Of a stretch of DNA of 64,000 nucleotides, positions 12,701 to 25,300 are shown piece after piece. Where the stretch lies: the NCBI RefSeq assembly GCF_030704535.1, contig NC_081818.1, forward strand, positions 26,575,001 through 26,639,000. Reading direction: 5' to 3'. Below the pieces are notes generated by a model that saw only the letters and a list, made by a program, of their open reading frames with translations, made no database searches and was not told the DNA's origin. Within the stretch, counting starts at the first letter, position 1. Every line of letters begins with the position of its first letter. Source of the stretch: Vitis vinifera (taxonomy: Eukaryota; Streptophyta; Magnoliopsida; Vitales; Vitaceae). Made by a program: the position numbers and the translations under genes.

Positions 12701-13840
12701 TTTTACTGATATCCAATCCTGAGCAGATATATAAGAGACTACTGCGAAGGTAACCAAACCTGTTACTACTGAACCGGCTCTGAAGACCCACAGATGCACC
12801 CACGTGTAGGGAGGGAGTCCTAATCGAAGGATCTACGGCTCAACCTACAAGGTGAAGGTGGCTCTAAATGGATATGGGTGGACTTTAAAAGATCCCTAGC
12901 AGAAGCGATCGTACCCTCCAGCGGTACGCAACCATCTGCACGCCTCAAAAAGAGACGGGGTGCTTCCATGCAAGGTGGTCATCATCTCCACACATGCACT
13001 ACCTCGACATCCCAGGGGGTTTCCTATGGTGAAACCTCTCAAACTCTCAACGCTCAATGGTCAACTAAAGTGCACAGTGAATGGTGTGGGTGCATCCGAA
13101 AAACCTAAGAATCTAAAGCAGAAGAGGAAACACACTGGTCGCACAACTATCCATGAAACCTAGCTTGGGGCTATACAAGTCTTCAATGATCGGACTCCAA
13201 TCGACATCGAAGTGTCGCCCTTCTCCGGAATGCTCCCGTACATCGATATAGCCCGTCGCTAGACCCTACTCCTAATCTCCGGCTCGGTCAGAGAGCAAGC
13301 ACACAGAAGGTCTCACACTTGCAATAGTGAGAACCGAGATGAAAGGAATGACCGAAACCAAGAGAGTTGGAGGTAGGGGGATAGAAGTGAGACCCACATG
13401 GGCAGATGACATGCAATCATGCAGAGGAAGGGCAGTCATGCATCATACAGTCAGGCAGAGCAGGATATATCACTCATGTACACACAAGATAAGCGAGAAT
13501 ACGACAATCAAGACAAATAGTGATACAGACATCATGCTCAAAGACAATCAAAATAGTATACAAGTCAGAGAATCAACATGTCAAGCCGAGTGATATACAA
13601 TGGTGAGTGTATGTATGTGAAGTGATCAGAACAATCATGCCAAAATCAGAATCAATATGCTAAGCAATGCAATAAGATCAATCATCAATAATCCAGCATG
13701 TCAAAATCTCAAATGAATACGACATCTAAGCATGCATCAAGTAATCCTCAATGCACAATCAAGAGATGAGCATCCACTGATCGTCCAATCAAATGCCACG
13801 TTTGCTTCACTCTAAGTTCAAGCTTGACCCTCTAAAAAAA

Positions 13841-13859
13841 GTCCCCAGTGGAGTCGCCA
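13841..13859 (-). other. tRNA-Arg-type primer-binding site
   Basis: The minus strand reads TGGCGACTCCACTGGGGAC, the form recalled for Ogre-type elements, three bases after the LTR end. It fixes the orientation of the fossil element. Confidence 0.7.
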
Positions 13860-14559
13860 TTTTGTGGACCCCGCATTTCGGCTCGATGCGTTTCCCACTT
13901 GATGGCGAGCTCATTTTTTTATTTTGAAAAATGATTTATTAATTAAGAAAATGACTTGGAGTCGCCACTTATTTTTGTTTTATTTTTTAAAGGGTAAACA
14001 AAATAAGAAAGAAAAACCCTAAGTGTGACTCCTTATTTGGAAAAGGTGGTCTGTGAAAAACCGGATCGGGTTCGGGGGTCAGGTTACTTATTGGGAAGGT
14101 ACGGTAAAAACCGTAGCACCCCTCTAAGTCCCTAGAAACAGGTCTCTACTAATAGAATGAAGCTGACGCAGCAATCAATGAGAAAGTCAATGGATACTCA
14201 CCTTAATCATGCATGACGTGGGAAGCAGAGTATGTATAAAGAATGAACAAAATATGAGTGGAGGCGTACCTGGTCCTCCAGTCACGAATGCGCTATCATG
14301 AAACAGGATTAGTGAATGACGAATAGATAAAATTATGCGCATGTCAAGGAACAGAATAAATCAAACAAGCATGGTAAATAAATCAATCAATCAATCAATC
14401 AGTCAGTCATAAAATCACATATGTGGGGCCCCCACCAAAGCCCGATTGATCTTGCATGAACCAAATCCGTAAATTCCATTATTCAGAATTACAAAATTTG
14501 ATTCTTTGCTTATTTCAAAACATTTTTAAAACAGAGGAGCAGGAGATTGTTTTGAAGAC

Positions 14560-15660
14560 CAGAATGGAATTAAGCTATTTGAGAGAAAAATGGATTTTTG
14601 AAATTTAATTGAAAAATTGGAATCTCGAAGATCACTAGAAAATTGGAGTTTTAAAGTTTATTTGAAAATCAGACTTTTAGAGATTGAATGTGAGAATGAG
14701 AATTTTTAGAAATTGAATTTGAAAGAGGTTGGAATTGTGAAAATGATTTGAGGGTTCGGGATCTTAAAGAAAGATTAAATTGCGAAAATTGGGACTTTGA
14801 GGATTGAATTTTGAAAGAAATTAGAATCGTAAGTTACTTGAGAAATAGAAATTATGAAAGTTGATTTATGAAAATTGGAAATCTCGAAAAACCATTTGAA
14901 GGCGGACTTTATAGAAATAACGAATAAGATGATAATGATAATGATAATAATAAGTAGTGGGATAAATACGGGAATTGGAGCATGGGAAACTGAAAATTAA
15001 GTTTGGAGATTGGACAACTGGAGTTTCAAATAGCTAAATTTAGAAATCGGAATTTTAAAGAATTAGACTTTAATGATGGAAATTCTTAAGAGAAATAAAT
15101 GGGTAAGTTGGAATAATGTTACCAATTAAACAAAACGATATTTGGACGGATGAATAGTGAATAGCGAGATTTGTGAGATTAGAAATCAAATTAAGAAATC
15201 AGATTTTTGAAGAATTGGACTTTGAATAAATATGGGATATTAATTCTAATTAAAGAAAATAACATTTAAACGAATAGTGGAACTTTTAAGATTGAAAATT
15301 AAATTAGGATGTTAACTCTTCGAGGAATTGGGTTTTAAGGTAAGAGATTTTTTAAAAGAGGATAAATAGATACATGAGAAATAATAATAATAACTAACAA
15401 ACGTAATATTTAAACAAATGAAATCGAATAATGGAAATTTTGAGATTAAAAATTCAAAGAATATTTAAGAATAGGATTTTGTTAAGAAAAATAATAAAAG
15501 ATACGATAAAATAAAACGAAATAAAATGAAGGGAAATAGATAAATGAACAAATGAGATGACGATGATAACGTGAAAGTGGGAGTTGGAAATTATTTAAAA
15601 ATCGACACTTTTATAGCTAGTTGAATAATCAAGTTTTGGAGACGTATTTAAATAGCGGGA
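14560..15660. repeat. Degenerate A-rich short-period repeats inside the LTR
   Basis: Loose repeats built around GAAATTGGAATTTTGAAAG-like phrases recur for about 1.1 kb. They carry no coding signal and seem to be internal low-complexity expansion of the LTR. Confidence 0.5.
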
Positions 15661-15863
15661 ATTAAGACAAAAACAAAACAACAAAAGGAAAAGGAAAACA
15701 AATGTCCACTGGGCTTGTGTATCAAGATGTCTATGTTAAGTGAGATCCACTCAAAAGCAGGCCCAAGGAGAAGAAAGCCCTTCAGTTGATGTCCATGGGC
15801 CTTAGGCTCCTCACGTGTACACGCGGGCACGTCCCCAGCAGGGCCCGCCCTTATGCTCCCGCT

Positions 15864-16010
15864 TCATGGCTTCCCCACTTGAGGGGGAGGCGCATCCACC
15901 CTGAGGAAAAGGTCACTGGTGACGATGACGCCGGTGGCAAAAGCGTATACCCGGAGGTAGGAGTCGAAGGCTTCGCAGCGAACCATCCCAATATACTCGC
16001 GGGGCTCCAT
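15864..16010 (-). other. Intact 48-codon GC-rich open frame in the LTR
   Basis: A minus-strand frame from ATG at 16010 to TGA at 15864 encodes a coherent-looking peptide (start MEPREYIGMVRCEAFDSYL; then a hydrophobic FATGVIVTSDLFL stretch). It lies in an unusually GC-rich island of the LTR, next to the captured host fragment, and may itself be captured sequence. I do not recognise it, and chance is possible. Confidence 0.25.
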
Positions 16011-16869
16011 CTTCTAGCTGGTGTCGACGGCGACATTCGAGGGAGGGGTCATCTTTATCCTGGTGGTACGCCGGTTGGTAGTGTCCAAAGGGAGGAGACA
16101 AGCATGAGGGTGAAAAGGTTATGGAGTGGAAGGGCTTGGGTAGTTGGCGTGGGACGGGGTTGGGAATGATGGGCAGCCGTAAATGCATGTTTCCATGCAT
16201 GTAGGTAGGAAATGGGGGCGGTGGTTGGAGAGAGGAAAGGTGGTGGATGAACATGGGGTGATTTAGAGAGGGGAGTGGGCATGGGGATGAGCATGCGGAT
16301 AAAAGGGATGGAGCATGGTGAGGGTATTTGGTTGCTTGTAGTGGAAGAAATTGACGAAGAGAAATGGGTATGATCATGAGTGGGGATGTGAGAGAAATGA
16401 GATAAGTGTGCATGCTTGTGGTGGTTATCGGAAATGCGAAGGGTGAGGAGTGTGATAGCTTCAATGGGTATGAGGATAGGGATAAGCCGACAGGGAGTAT
16501 GCTAGAGGGTGGATTTTGCCAAAGGTCTTGTGGGCCATGCAAAGGTGGAAGAAATGGGGTACATGGTGGGTATTGGAAAGATGGTGTGTGGAGTAGAGAT
16601 GAAGATGATGAAAGAAGTGTGGGCAACTGGCAGTGAGTATGAATATTGGGAAGAATGGGTATGGGGGTAGTGGTGGAGTGGTAGATGAGGATAATGGCGT
16701 GGTGGGCGTGAAGATGATAGGAAGACGTGAGTGAACGGGTTTGATGGACGTACATGGGGGAATATAAGCATGGGATTGGCATGATAAGTAGTGAGGGGTA
16801 GCGGGTTTGAAGGGCAGGTAATGGGCTTAGAAACGTGGGATGAATTGAATATTGGTGAGCACGTTTGAG

Positions 16870-17225
16870 AAGAATGTCCCTTGCTTTCACTTCTTGCAAC
16901 ACGAACTAGCTCTGCTGCCATTACATTGCTCACTCCTGAGTAAATTCTACCAGTTGTTACGGCTGGAACATTTGCAGATAATGCTTTTTCCAATAAAGAC
17001 TTTGCACGCCATGCATAAGTTGTATCATCACGAACATCAACATATGCTGCCTTGATCTCTATAGCAGCTTCCAGTACAGTGCACTTCTCTGCCTACTGGA
17101 AAGGTCCAGCAGTGTGAATTACAAGATCCTTATCATTTCAATGACTTCACATTATCGATGTTGACTTCAGCAAACTCTGAGTTTTCTCCAAGTTTAGCCA
17201 ACATAGCAGCATCTTCTTACTCAGT
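16870..17225 (-). pseudogene. Captured fragment of a saccharopine-dehydrogenase-like host gene
   Basis: The minus strand contains stretches closely resembling the N-terminal NAD(P)-binding half of the plant saccharopine dehydrogenase family (Arabidopsis At1g50450 type). They are AKLGENSEFAEVNIDN, then HTAGPFQ, TVLEAAIE, AAYVDV.DDTTYAWRAKS, and IYSGVSNVMAAELVRVARS. The segment is exonic in character with no evident introns, is embedded in the fossil LTR in the same orientation as the element, and is broken. It looks like a host transcript piece captured by the retroelement. Confidence 0.7.
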
Positions 17226-18091
17226 TTCTACCACCCACGGTGATCCGAAGGTCAGGGCAGAGCTCGGAGAGAACAAAGGCGGTGGACCCACTCACAAATG
17301 CAGATCTTCATACCCCCAGACTGAGAACACGTTCCTCACGATGCCTTACCTTTTCATGCAAAGATAGGAAATCTGGTGTATGCTATGGATGGGTGCTCGG
17401 AACAGGGGAAGATAATAAAAAAACAGAGCATAAAAGAATGAAATAAAGTGAACCATCGAAAAGCTACGTTTCATATTACAATCAATGTGCTTAAACGTAG
17501 GCGAGTGAGATCAATATGTTTTAAACAGGGGCCCAGGCATGGTTTAAACATTTTATAGGAAAGCTGCAACAGAGAGAGCTCATACCCGAACAAAACTCCA
17601 GGAAATGTGAACCAAGAGATCAACAACAAGTTATACTCAAAAACAGCAATAATAGAGAAGGAAAATGAAGAAATCCAAAATAAAGAAATCTATGTGGGCC
17701 ATACCTGAACCTCTCTGGCCGTGCTTACTCAGCTCCCTCCTCTATAAGCTCTCACTCTCTCTCTGTGGATCCCCCGAACCAGCCAGCCCTCCTCTATTTT
17801 TCTCCTCTCCGAGAAAAAAGCCCCCAAAACTCCCGCTTGCCTCCCCTTTCCCTTTTTCTTTATCTAGCCTCCTGTTCGTGTCTTCCTCAGCAAGCCAACC
17901 TTCCCTTTCCTGTTCATCACATCAGCAAGCATGGGCTTGCAACCACTCTCTCTGCTGCTGCACGTCTCATGCAGATGGCCTCTAACCTCAGTTAGGGTCC
18001 CCTACTCCTTCTAACAATATCCTGAAAATTCAAGAAGAAAGGAAAGAAAAACAAAACCCCTCCGGGTCTTCTCCACCAAAGGGGGTCTACA

Positions 18092-18900
18092 AAATGATAT
18101 ATCATTATATTTTTCTCTTTAACCATACTTATATCTTACACTTACAAAATAATTTTAGCAAGTGTAGTTTTATTTATTTTATTATTTTTTTAGAGTTTTC
18201 CCAAATATTTTCTTAATTTTGAATAATTTTCACCTCACTAATATTTTTATCAAAATATTCATTGATATTTTTCAGATATTTTTGATATATCTGTGAAATT
18301 AAAGCATCAATATATTCATTTTTACTGATATTTTAAATTATTGCCACACTATATATATGGATTATGTCACATTATATCTATTAACGAAATTTGACGATTT
18401 TGGTGCTGTAAAACACCTTATGCTTTGTACAAATTTTTTGGCAAATGGATACTACACATTACATGAAAATAGAGATTATAATTTAAAAGTACATGTAATT
18501 GAATGACGAGGGCTCTTATGCGAAAAATAAAAGAAAAAGTTGTTCATGTTTTTATAACTCCCGGGGTTAGGATGAGAACCAAAGAATTTGAAGGATTTTT
18601 TGGTGTCAATAATCATCCTGGAAATAAAAAATTTGTGACAATTAATCATGTCCTTACGCGAGAAGGGAAGTTTATATTAAAAAGAATTTATCATATGACA
18701 AAAAAAAATTTAAGCCAAAAGGATGAAGATGGATTAGATGGTCAATGGACAGGCCAACAACTCCATAAGAAAATGTCTTGGATAATAAGTGGCATGTGTG
18801 ATATGCTATTGCCAGCTAATCTTTTTTGACTTTCTTTAATATATATATATATATATTTTATTTATTATAGTTTTGGATTTTAGATTTATGACGATGAACT
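18092..18900. repeat. Dispersed repeat tract right of the LTR
   Basis: Positions 18114-18350 resemble 48780-48990: both carry TACAAAATAATTTTA, a GTGTA-TTTTTATTTTATTATT tract and ATATTTTTATCAAAATATTCAT-like phrases. Positions 18360-18640 are the right copy of the repeat seen at 10620-10965. A 108-codon open frame at 18503-18829 falls in this repeat and matches nothing I know. Confidence 0.6.
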
Positions 18901-18982
18901 CTTCCCATGCCACGTAATATTATATAGTACTATGAAATAAAAATCTATATGTTACCTTTTTTATTTCAAAATCATGAGATAA

Positions 18983-19062
18983 AAACGACGTCGTTTGATA
19001 AAGGAGAAGGAGAACCTCCTTTTCCACTCTGGGAAGAAAATGAGCTAAAGCGACGTCGTCTG
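18983..19062. promoter_or_regulatory. Two GACGTC palindromes upstream of SERGT1
   Basis: AACGACGTCGTTT near 18983 and AGCGACGTCGTCT near 19049 share a CGACGTCG core. Such ACGT-core palindromes are typical bZIP-binding or near-start plant elements. They lie about 300-370 bases before the SERGT1 ATG. Confidence 0.4.
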
Positions 19063-19350
19063 GCGGAGTGGGATTCCAAGGCTTGGACTGTGTCAAGCGA
19101 AGAAAAACAACTTCTCTGCGACACAGCGAGTTGTTTGAATATTCAATTGATTTCGACGATCAAAATATTCAATTTTCATCAATCTGACCTATTTGTTTAA
19201 TGTAATTATCTCAGCACTACCCACCCACGTGGAGAAAACTAACCAAACCCCCAATTTGACCTCGAAGTAGCTCCATTCTCATCGCAGAGCCATGGATTTC
19301 AGATCTCTGAACCGATACCCATTTCAAGTTTCGTCTTGAATTGAGTTCAA

Positions 19351-22300
19351 ATGGCCAGATTACTGGTGTTGGTGGCGGTGGTGCTGGTTTTGAGTCTGAG
19401 CACTGGTGGGTGGGGCGCGCAAACGGGCCAGGAAGCTCCATGGAGGATCCACACCCTGTTTTCGGTGGAGTGCCAGAACTACTTCGACTGGCAAACAGTG
19501 GGTCTCATGCACAGCTTCAAGAAGGCGCGACAACCCGGACCTATAACACGGCTCCTCAGCTGTACAGACGACGAGAAGAAGAATTACAGAGGGATGAACT
19601 TGGCTCCCACACTTGAGGTTCCTTCTATGAGCAGACACCCCAGAACTGGAGACTGGTATTTATTTCTCTGTCCTTTTTAATCTAGTTTCGATTTGAATTA
19701 CTGGGTCACCTTGCAATTATTCATTAGTCGTTGGTATCATAAGCTCTTCTTTATAGTTTGGTTCGAACACTGTTTTCATTGTAATTATGTTCAAATTATC
19801 GTGATGCGTTGCATTTGTTCTGTAATTATTGCCACTGCTAATGGGTTTGATTTAAGAATGTCATGAGTCAAATTATCCATTGTTTTTTGTTCAATCCTGT
19901 AGGGCCGCCCCCCTTCCCTCCTCCACCCACCACTCACACACACAAAACAGAGATTTTCAGTTTCTTATTTTCTGAAAACGGGGTTTAATTGGCATTTTGA
20001 TCGCTCCATGCCAATAAGGTTTATTTGACATACCGTATTGAAGTTCTTGTTACTTCTCTATGACGAGGGTAATTTTCTGTATAAACTTTTCACTTTGATT
20101 TTTAATAAAATGAATGAAAACAAAAGAAAGTAACGTTTTGGAACTTAACATTTCCCTTGATTAGGATGCAAAAGAACAAAAGGCAGGGGAAAAACTACTT
20201 TCGACAGGATTTTGTACTACCATGTAGACAGTTGGAGTTCTTATACCTTTGGAAACAAAAGCAACCGAATATTTAAATCTCAAAATGTTGTTTTGGTGGA
20301 ACTTCCTTTTTGCTTGCATTTTGGGAAGGGGAAGGGGGTCTGGAGGTGGAGGAGATTGCTCCCCAAGCTTTGGTACATGGTTATATCCTTTGTTTCCATG
20401 TGGAGAAGATCTCCTCCTCCCATCTTCATAGTTCTTTCCAACATTTGCTTCCATTGGAAAATGTTAATTCTAATTTGAATATTTGGAAGGATGCCGCATT
20501 CTCCTTGTTGGCTTGCTTGAGAAAATAGCCTCCTAACGGGCAAGAGGTGTAAAGGTTGTCATTAGAACTAATTTTCTTAAATTTTTGGATCAGTTATTGA
20601 AAACTGTTTCAAAATAAACATATTAATTCTCAAGTAGCCATAACACCTATCCTTTCAAGACAAGACAACTCAAGTCAACTCACCTCAGCCTAGCCTCAAC
20701 CATTTGAGTTTTGGCTAGATGGATTTTTTCCTTCTTCCTTTAACCTTCTTATCTATTCAGCCTCTATCTAGGGCCATGTTTTAAATTGCTCAGCTTAATA
20801 TCTTCTGTCACTACTTTGATCCCTTCTTTTTTTAAAAAAAAAATTCTTATTGTCCCTTATCTTCCTCAACTTTGATCAAATCATTCCTTCCCCACACTTA
20901 CTGTCATTTCTCTTTGTTACACATGTTATCATATGCATTAACCAACATAGGGAACTAACTTAAACTCATAGCATTGTGGCAGTAACAATTAACCCTTTTG
21001 ATGCATATTAACTGTTTTCTTTTATGATCTATTTGATTGTTGAGAAGATGCAAGAAAAAGAAGACAACATCTTTTAAAGAGCATTAGCTGTTTTGCAACT
21101 GGTGGGTTTTGGAGTCATTTGTTAAGATTTTGAGTTTTTCTTTCTTTCCTTTTCCTACAATTTCTCATTAACCAAACACAGCATCGACTATGTCTAATCT
21201 TACTGCTCTGTCTTTGTCAACGCTGGGTCTGCTTTATAATGAGTCCCTTTTTGGCTGCATTATGATATTGTCTTCAAGAAATTTACCAATGGTAACTACA
21301 TTTTTTTTCCTTTCTCGTTTTATTCTCCATATCCCCCACATTGGTCCCCATTGTATATACTTTATTTTAGTATATGAATTTTTGTTTGCTCTTGTTTTTG
21401 AGCTTCTGTAGCTTCATATTCTTCTCTCCCCCTGCAAAATCACTAAATATCTTTATTGGATTGCCAAAAATTTTATTTGTGTGTCCTTGTTCTGTAGGTA
21501 TCCTGCAATTAATAAACCAGCTGGAATCGTCCATTGGCTTAAACATAGTAAAGATGCAGAGAATGTTGATTGGGTTGTGATTTTAGATGCTGACATGATT
21601 ATCAGAGGCCCAATTATACCTTGGGAGCTTGGTGCAGAAAAAGGCAGACCTGTTGCTGCATTATATGGGTATTGTACTTCACTTTTATGATTATCTATGC
21701 CAAAGTGTTCTTCTACCTTGATAAACTTCTTTAGCAGTTGGTCATTGGAGAGATGTTATGGGTAGTAAAGCTGTCTATGGGCTAAAGCTAGGGACTACCA
21801 AGCAGGAGGGCATTGTGTGCTGATGTCTAAGTTTTCAACTTTGCTTTCTGTATTTCATATTCTTAGGATATTGAGTGGAGAGCATTCCTTTGTCCTTGGT
21901 GAAGCAGTCCTTGAAGAAGAACATGACCATCTTGAAGCTCAAGAGATTTTCTTTTAAGCTACCTAATGATGTTCTTGAACCTTGCTTTTGGAATTTTATT
22001 AAGCAATTCAGAATTGATTTGGGCTCACCAATAGTAGCTTATCGATTGCATTTGATCTCCCTTACAGAAATTGTGACAGTCATTTTATATTCATAACCTT
22101 AACTGCTCCTTCAGGTACTTGGTTGGATGTGATAATATTCTTGCTCAATTGCACACAAAGCACCCAGAACTCTGTGACAAGGTTGGTGGTCTTTTGGCCA
22201 TGCATATAGATGATCTACGTGCATTGGCACCCATGTGGCTATCAAAAACAGAAGAAGTGCGGGAAGATAGAGCTCACTGGGCAACTAATTTCACTGGCGA

Positions 22301-25300
22301 TATTTATGGCAAAGGGTGGATCAGTGAGATGTATGGATATTCATTTGGTGCTGCAGAAGTAAGTTATTTTGTTTTGTTTGTCCCAAGCATCGAACTTTTC
22401 TACAATGCTTAATATTTTTGTGTTCTTTGCTTTTCAGGTGGGACTTCGACATAAGATAAATGATAACTTGATGCTCTACCCAGGCTATATTCCGCAAGAT
22501 GGCATTGAGCCTATTCTTCTTCACTATGGCTTGCCATTTACTGTTGGAAATTGGTCTTTCAGTAAATTAGAATATCATGAAGATGGTGTTGTCTATGACT
22601 GTGGCCGGCTCTTCGCTGAACCTCCTTATCCGAAAGAGGTACATGAACAAAAAAAATGAAAATGATTTTGAATGGAGGTAACAGTTTTCCTTTTTCTAGG
22701 CAAGGAATTTATATGAGAAGAAAAAAAATACAACCAGGACAAAACAAAATCCCAAATGCAGCAAAGGTTAATCAAAGCTCACAAGAAAACAACATAAATT
22801 TGGATAAAAATAGGAGGGTGGATGCCCCTTGATTAAAAAATTCCTGTTTCTATTGTTGTCAATCTTTTCAAAACTCTTCCCTTACATTGAAACGAACGAT
22901 ACAACAAATTCAATCTATCATTACTGAAGGAGCACCAGAAGAACTATGTGGCTGATGTTTTCCACATTTTATCTACACAAACCAACACACACTAGAAATC
23001 ACTCCAATACTGAAGCTTTCCTTGAGTTGATTGTCTGTCTCTATAGGGAAGCCAAAAGATAAAGCCTTGTCTAGCAGTACTGGACTGAGAGAACCATATG
23101 CTAAGTGCAACAACTCCACCTTTGGAATTTGGTCCTAGTTCATTCAAAGTCTCATCCACCAAGTATTTTCCTGAACTTGATGGAATCCAAAGGACTTGGC
23201 CCTGCATGGAAGAATTGGCTCCCGAGTTTAAAAAGGGAGGAAACTTCAAAGATCCCTTCATGCTATCCCATGGCATATATTATGTTTCTCTCTCTCTCTA
23301 TCTATCTATCTATCTCTCTCTCTCTTGGTTTATTCCAATCTAACTGCAGCATGAAATTGTAGAGGCCATCCTTTCTATGCCATGGTTTTTGACAATGAAC
23401 TAAATGGCATAAAACCAGTGAACTTAAAATAAAATGTTTTGTATATGCAATCTGGGGAGCCACTTTACTTTGGGCATCCCAAATTTGTGAACTCGTGTTT
23501 TGTTGAGCCGAGTTGAATTGAGTAGTGTCACATTATGGCTTGCCTTATGGCCTAAGACAGATTCCAAATATAACAGTATACTAATTAATCTTTTGGAGTT
23601 GTATACATGAGGAGCAGCCTTCCAGTTTTTCATGGATTATAGACTGGAAACTGAAGATAGATTCTTTTCTTCCGCAGGTCAAATTGATGGAAGCTGATCC
23701 AAGAAAAAGGCGGGCCCTATTTTTAAGCATAGAGTGTATTAACACTTTGAATGAGGGTCTTCTATTACAACATGCAGCAAATGGGTGCTCTAAGCCTAAG
23801 TGGTCAAAATACTTAAGCTTTCTAAAGAGTAAAACTTTTGCTGAACTAACTCGGCCAAAATTTCTGACTCCTGATAGTTTACAAGCTGAGGAGGCTGTAC
23901 AGAAGCAGGTCTCTGATGAACCCAGGAGACCATATCCAAAAATCCACACCATTTTTTCAACAGAATGTACCACATACTTTGATTGGCAAACTGTAGGACT
24001 TATCCACAGTTTCCACCTAAGTGGTCAGCCTGGAAATATCACACGGCTTCTCAGCTGTACAGATGAAGACTTAAAGCTATACACAGGCCATGATCTGGCT
24101 CCCACCCATTATGTTCCTTCTATGAGCCGACATCCATTAACAGGCGATTGGTAATTCTCTTCTCTCCATATATATTTTCTTCAGAATTGGAGAACTTGAT
24201 TGCTGGTCATTCGAGCTTCTAGCACTTACATCTAGGCATGCATTTCACATTATGCACTACTTGGTTTGCTTTACTATCACAGTGCCACTGCTTTGTTATT
24301 TGTATAGGTATTATGGGCTACCTATCAGCGTGGATGGTTTTGAAAAATTAGGCAAGAAACTAGCCTATCTGCACAATTAAAATTAGGCAAGAAGCCTTAT
24401 ATCCCAATTCCCAAGTCCTTGGGGTCAGTCAAGAGTGGATCCAGGAATTTTCTTAGTGGGGCCAAGTTAACATACTAAACTAATACTCATGGGTATCATG
24501 CAAAAGAAACAGAAAATTTATGCAGAAAATGTAATGCGCTAGAAGACAGTGTGGTATAAAACCTTGGTTTTTTTTGGCGCCTGTCAGGTACCCGGCAATC
24601 AATAAGCCAGCTGCAGTCCTTCATTGGCTTAATCATGCAGATATCGATGCAGAGTTCATAGTAATTCTGGATGCTGACATGATCCTGCGAGGACCAATTA
24701 CTCCATGGGAGTTCAAAGCAGCACGCGGCCAACCTGTTTCGACTCCCTATGGGTAAGAAAACAAGATTTCTTTTCTGCATTCTGTTTTATGTTTGTCCGC
24801 TTATAGTCACATGTAAAACTACACAAGTCACCTAGTTTTCTAATTCATGCATGTTAGCTACCTTATTGGCTGCGACAATGAGCTTGCGCAACTGCATACT
24901 CGCCACCCTGAGGCTTGTGACAAGGTTGGTGGAGTAATCATCATGCATATAGATGATCTGCGTAAATTTGCGCTATTATGGCTTCACAAAACTGAGGAGG
25001 TCCGGGCTGACAAAGCTCATTATGCAAGAAATATCACTGGAGATATTTATGAATCTGGGTGGATTAGTGAGATGTATGGTTATTCATTTGGTGCAGCAGA
25101 GGTATCTAAGTTCTTGTTAATGGCTTCACCATCTAAATTACAATTTTTTATCCCTTTGCATTCCAACTTGTGGGATTATAGGGGAAAGGCCAATATTTGC
25201 TCAAATGAACTTATGAAAATGCTTCGTGTGAAGCAACTAGAAGATCCTATGCTTCCAATATCGTGTTCTCTGCAATTCTGCAAGTTGTACTTAATGGAGT

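Larger units (their letters stand above)
12720..18091 (-). mobile_element. Orphan LTR, PBS and leader of an Ogre/Tat-like Ty3/Gypsy element
   Basis: Read on the minus strand, an LTR of about 4.2 kb runs from 18091 down to 13863. Its ends are TG...CA with a near-perfect 10-base terminal inverted repeat. It is followed three bases later by a tRNA-Arg-type primer-binding site (13859-13841) and about 1.1 kb of leader. Very long LTRs with a tRNA-Arg primer site are typical of the Ogre/Tat lineage. No protein-coding domains and no second LTR are in the window, so the element is truncated and broken; the palindrome array starts where its sequence ends. Age cannot be read from a single LTR. Confidence 0.7.

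Noticed and set aside
15913-16902. 329-codon minus-strand open frame in the LTR
   Set aside because: Composition is dominated by Pro, Ser, His and Leu from a skewed GT-rich strand; it has no domain and falls within fossil LTR sequence.
18503-18829. 108-codon plus-strand frame
   Set aside because: Lies in a dispersed repeat also present, degraded, at 10.7 kb; no recognisable domain.
20161-20543. Overlapping frames in SERGT1 intron 1
   Set aside because: They lie in both strands and several frames with no domain; consistent with intron sequence.
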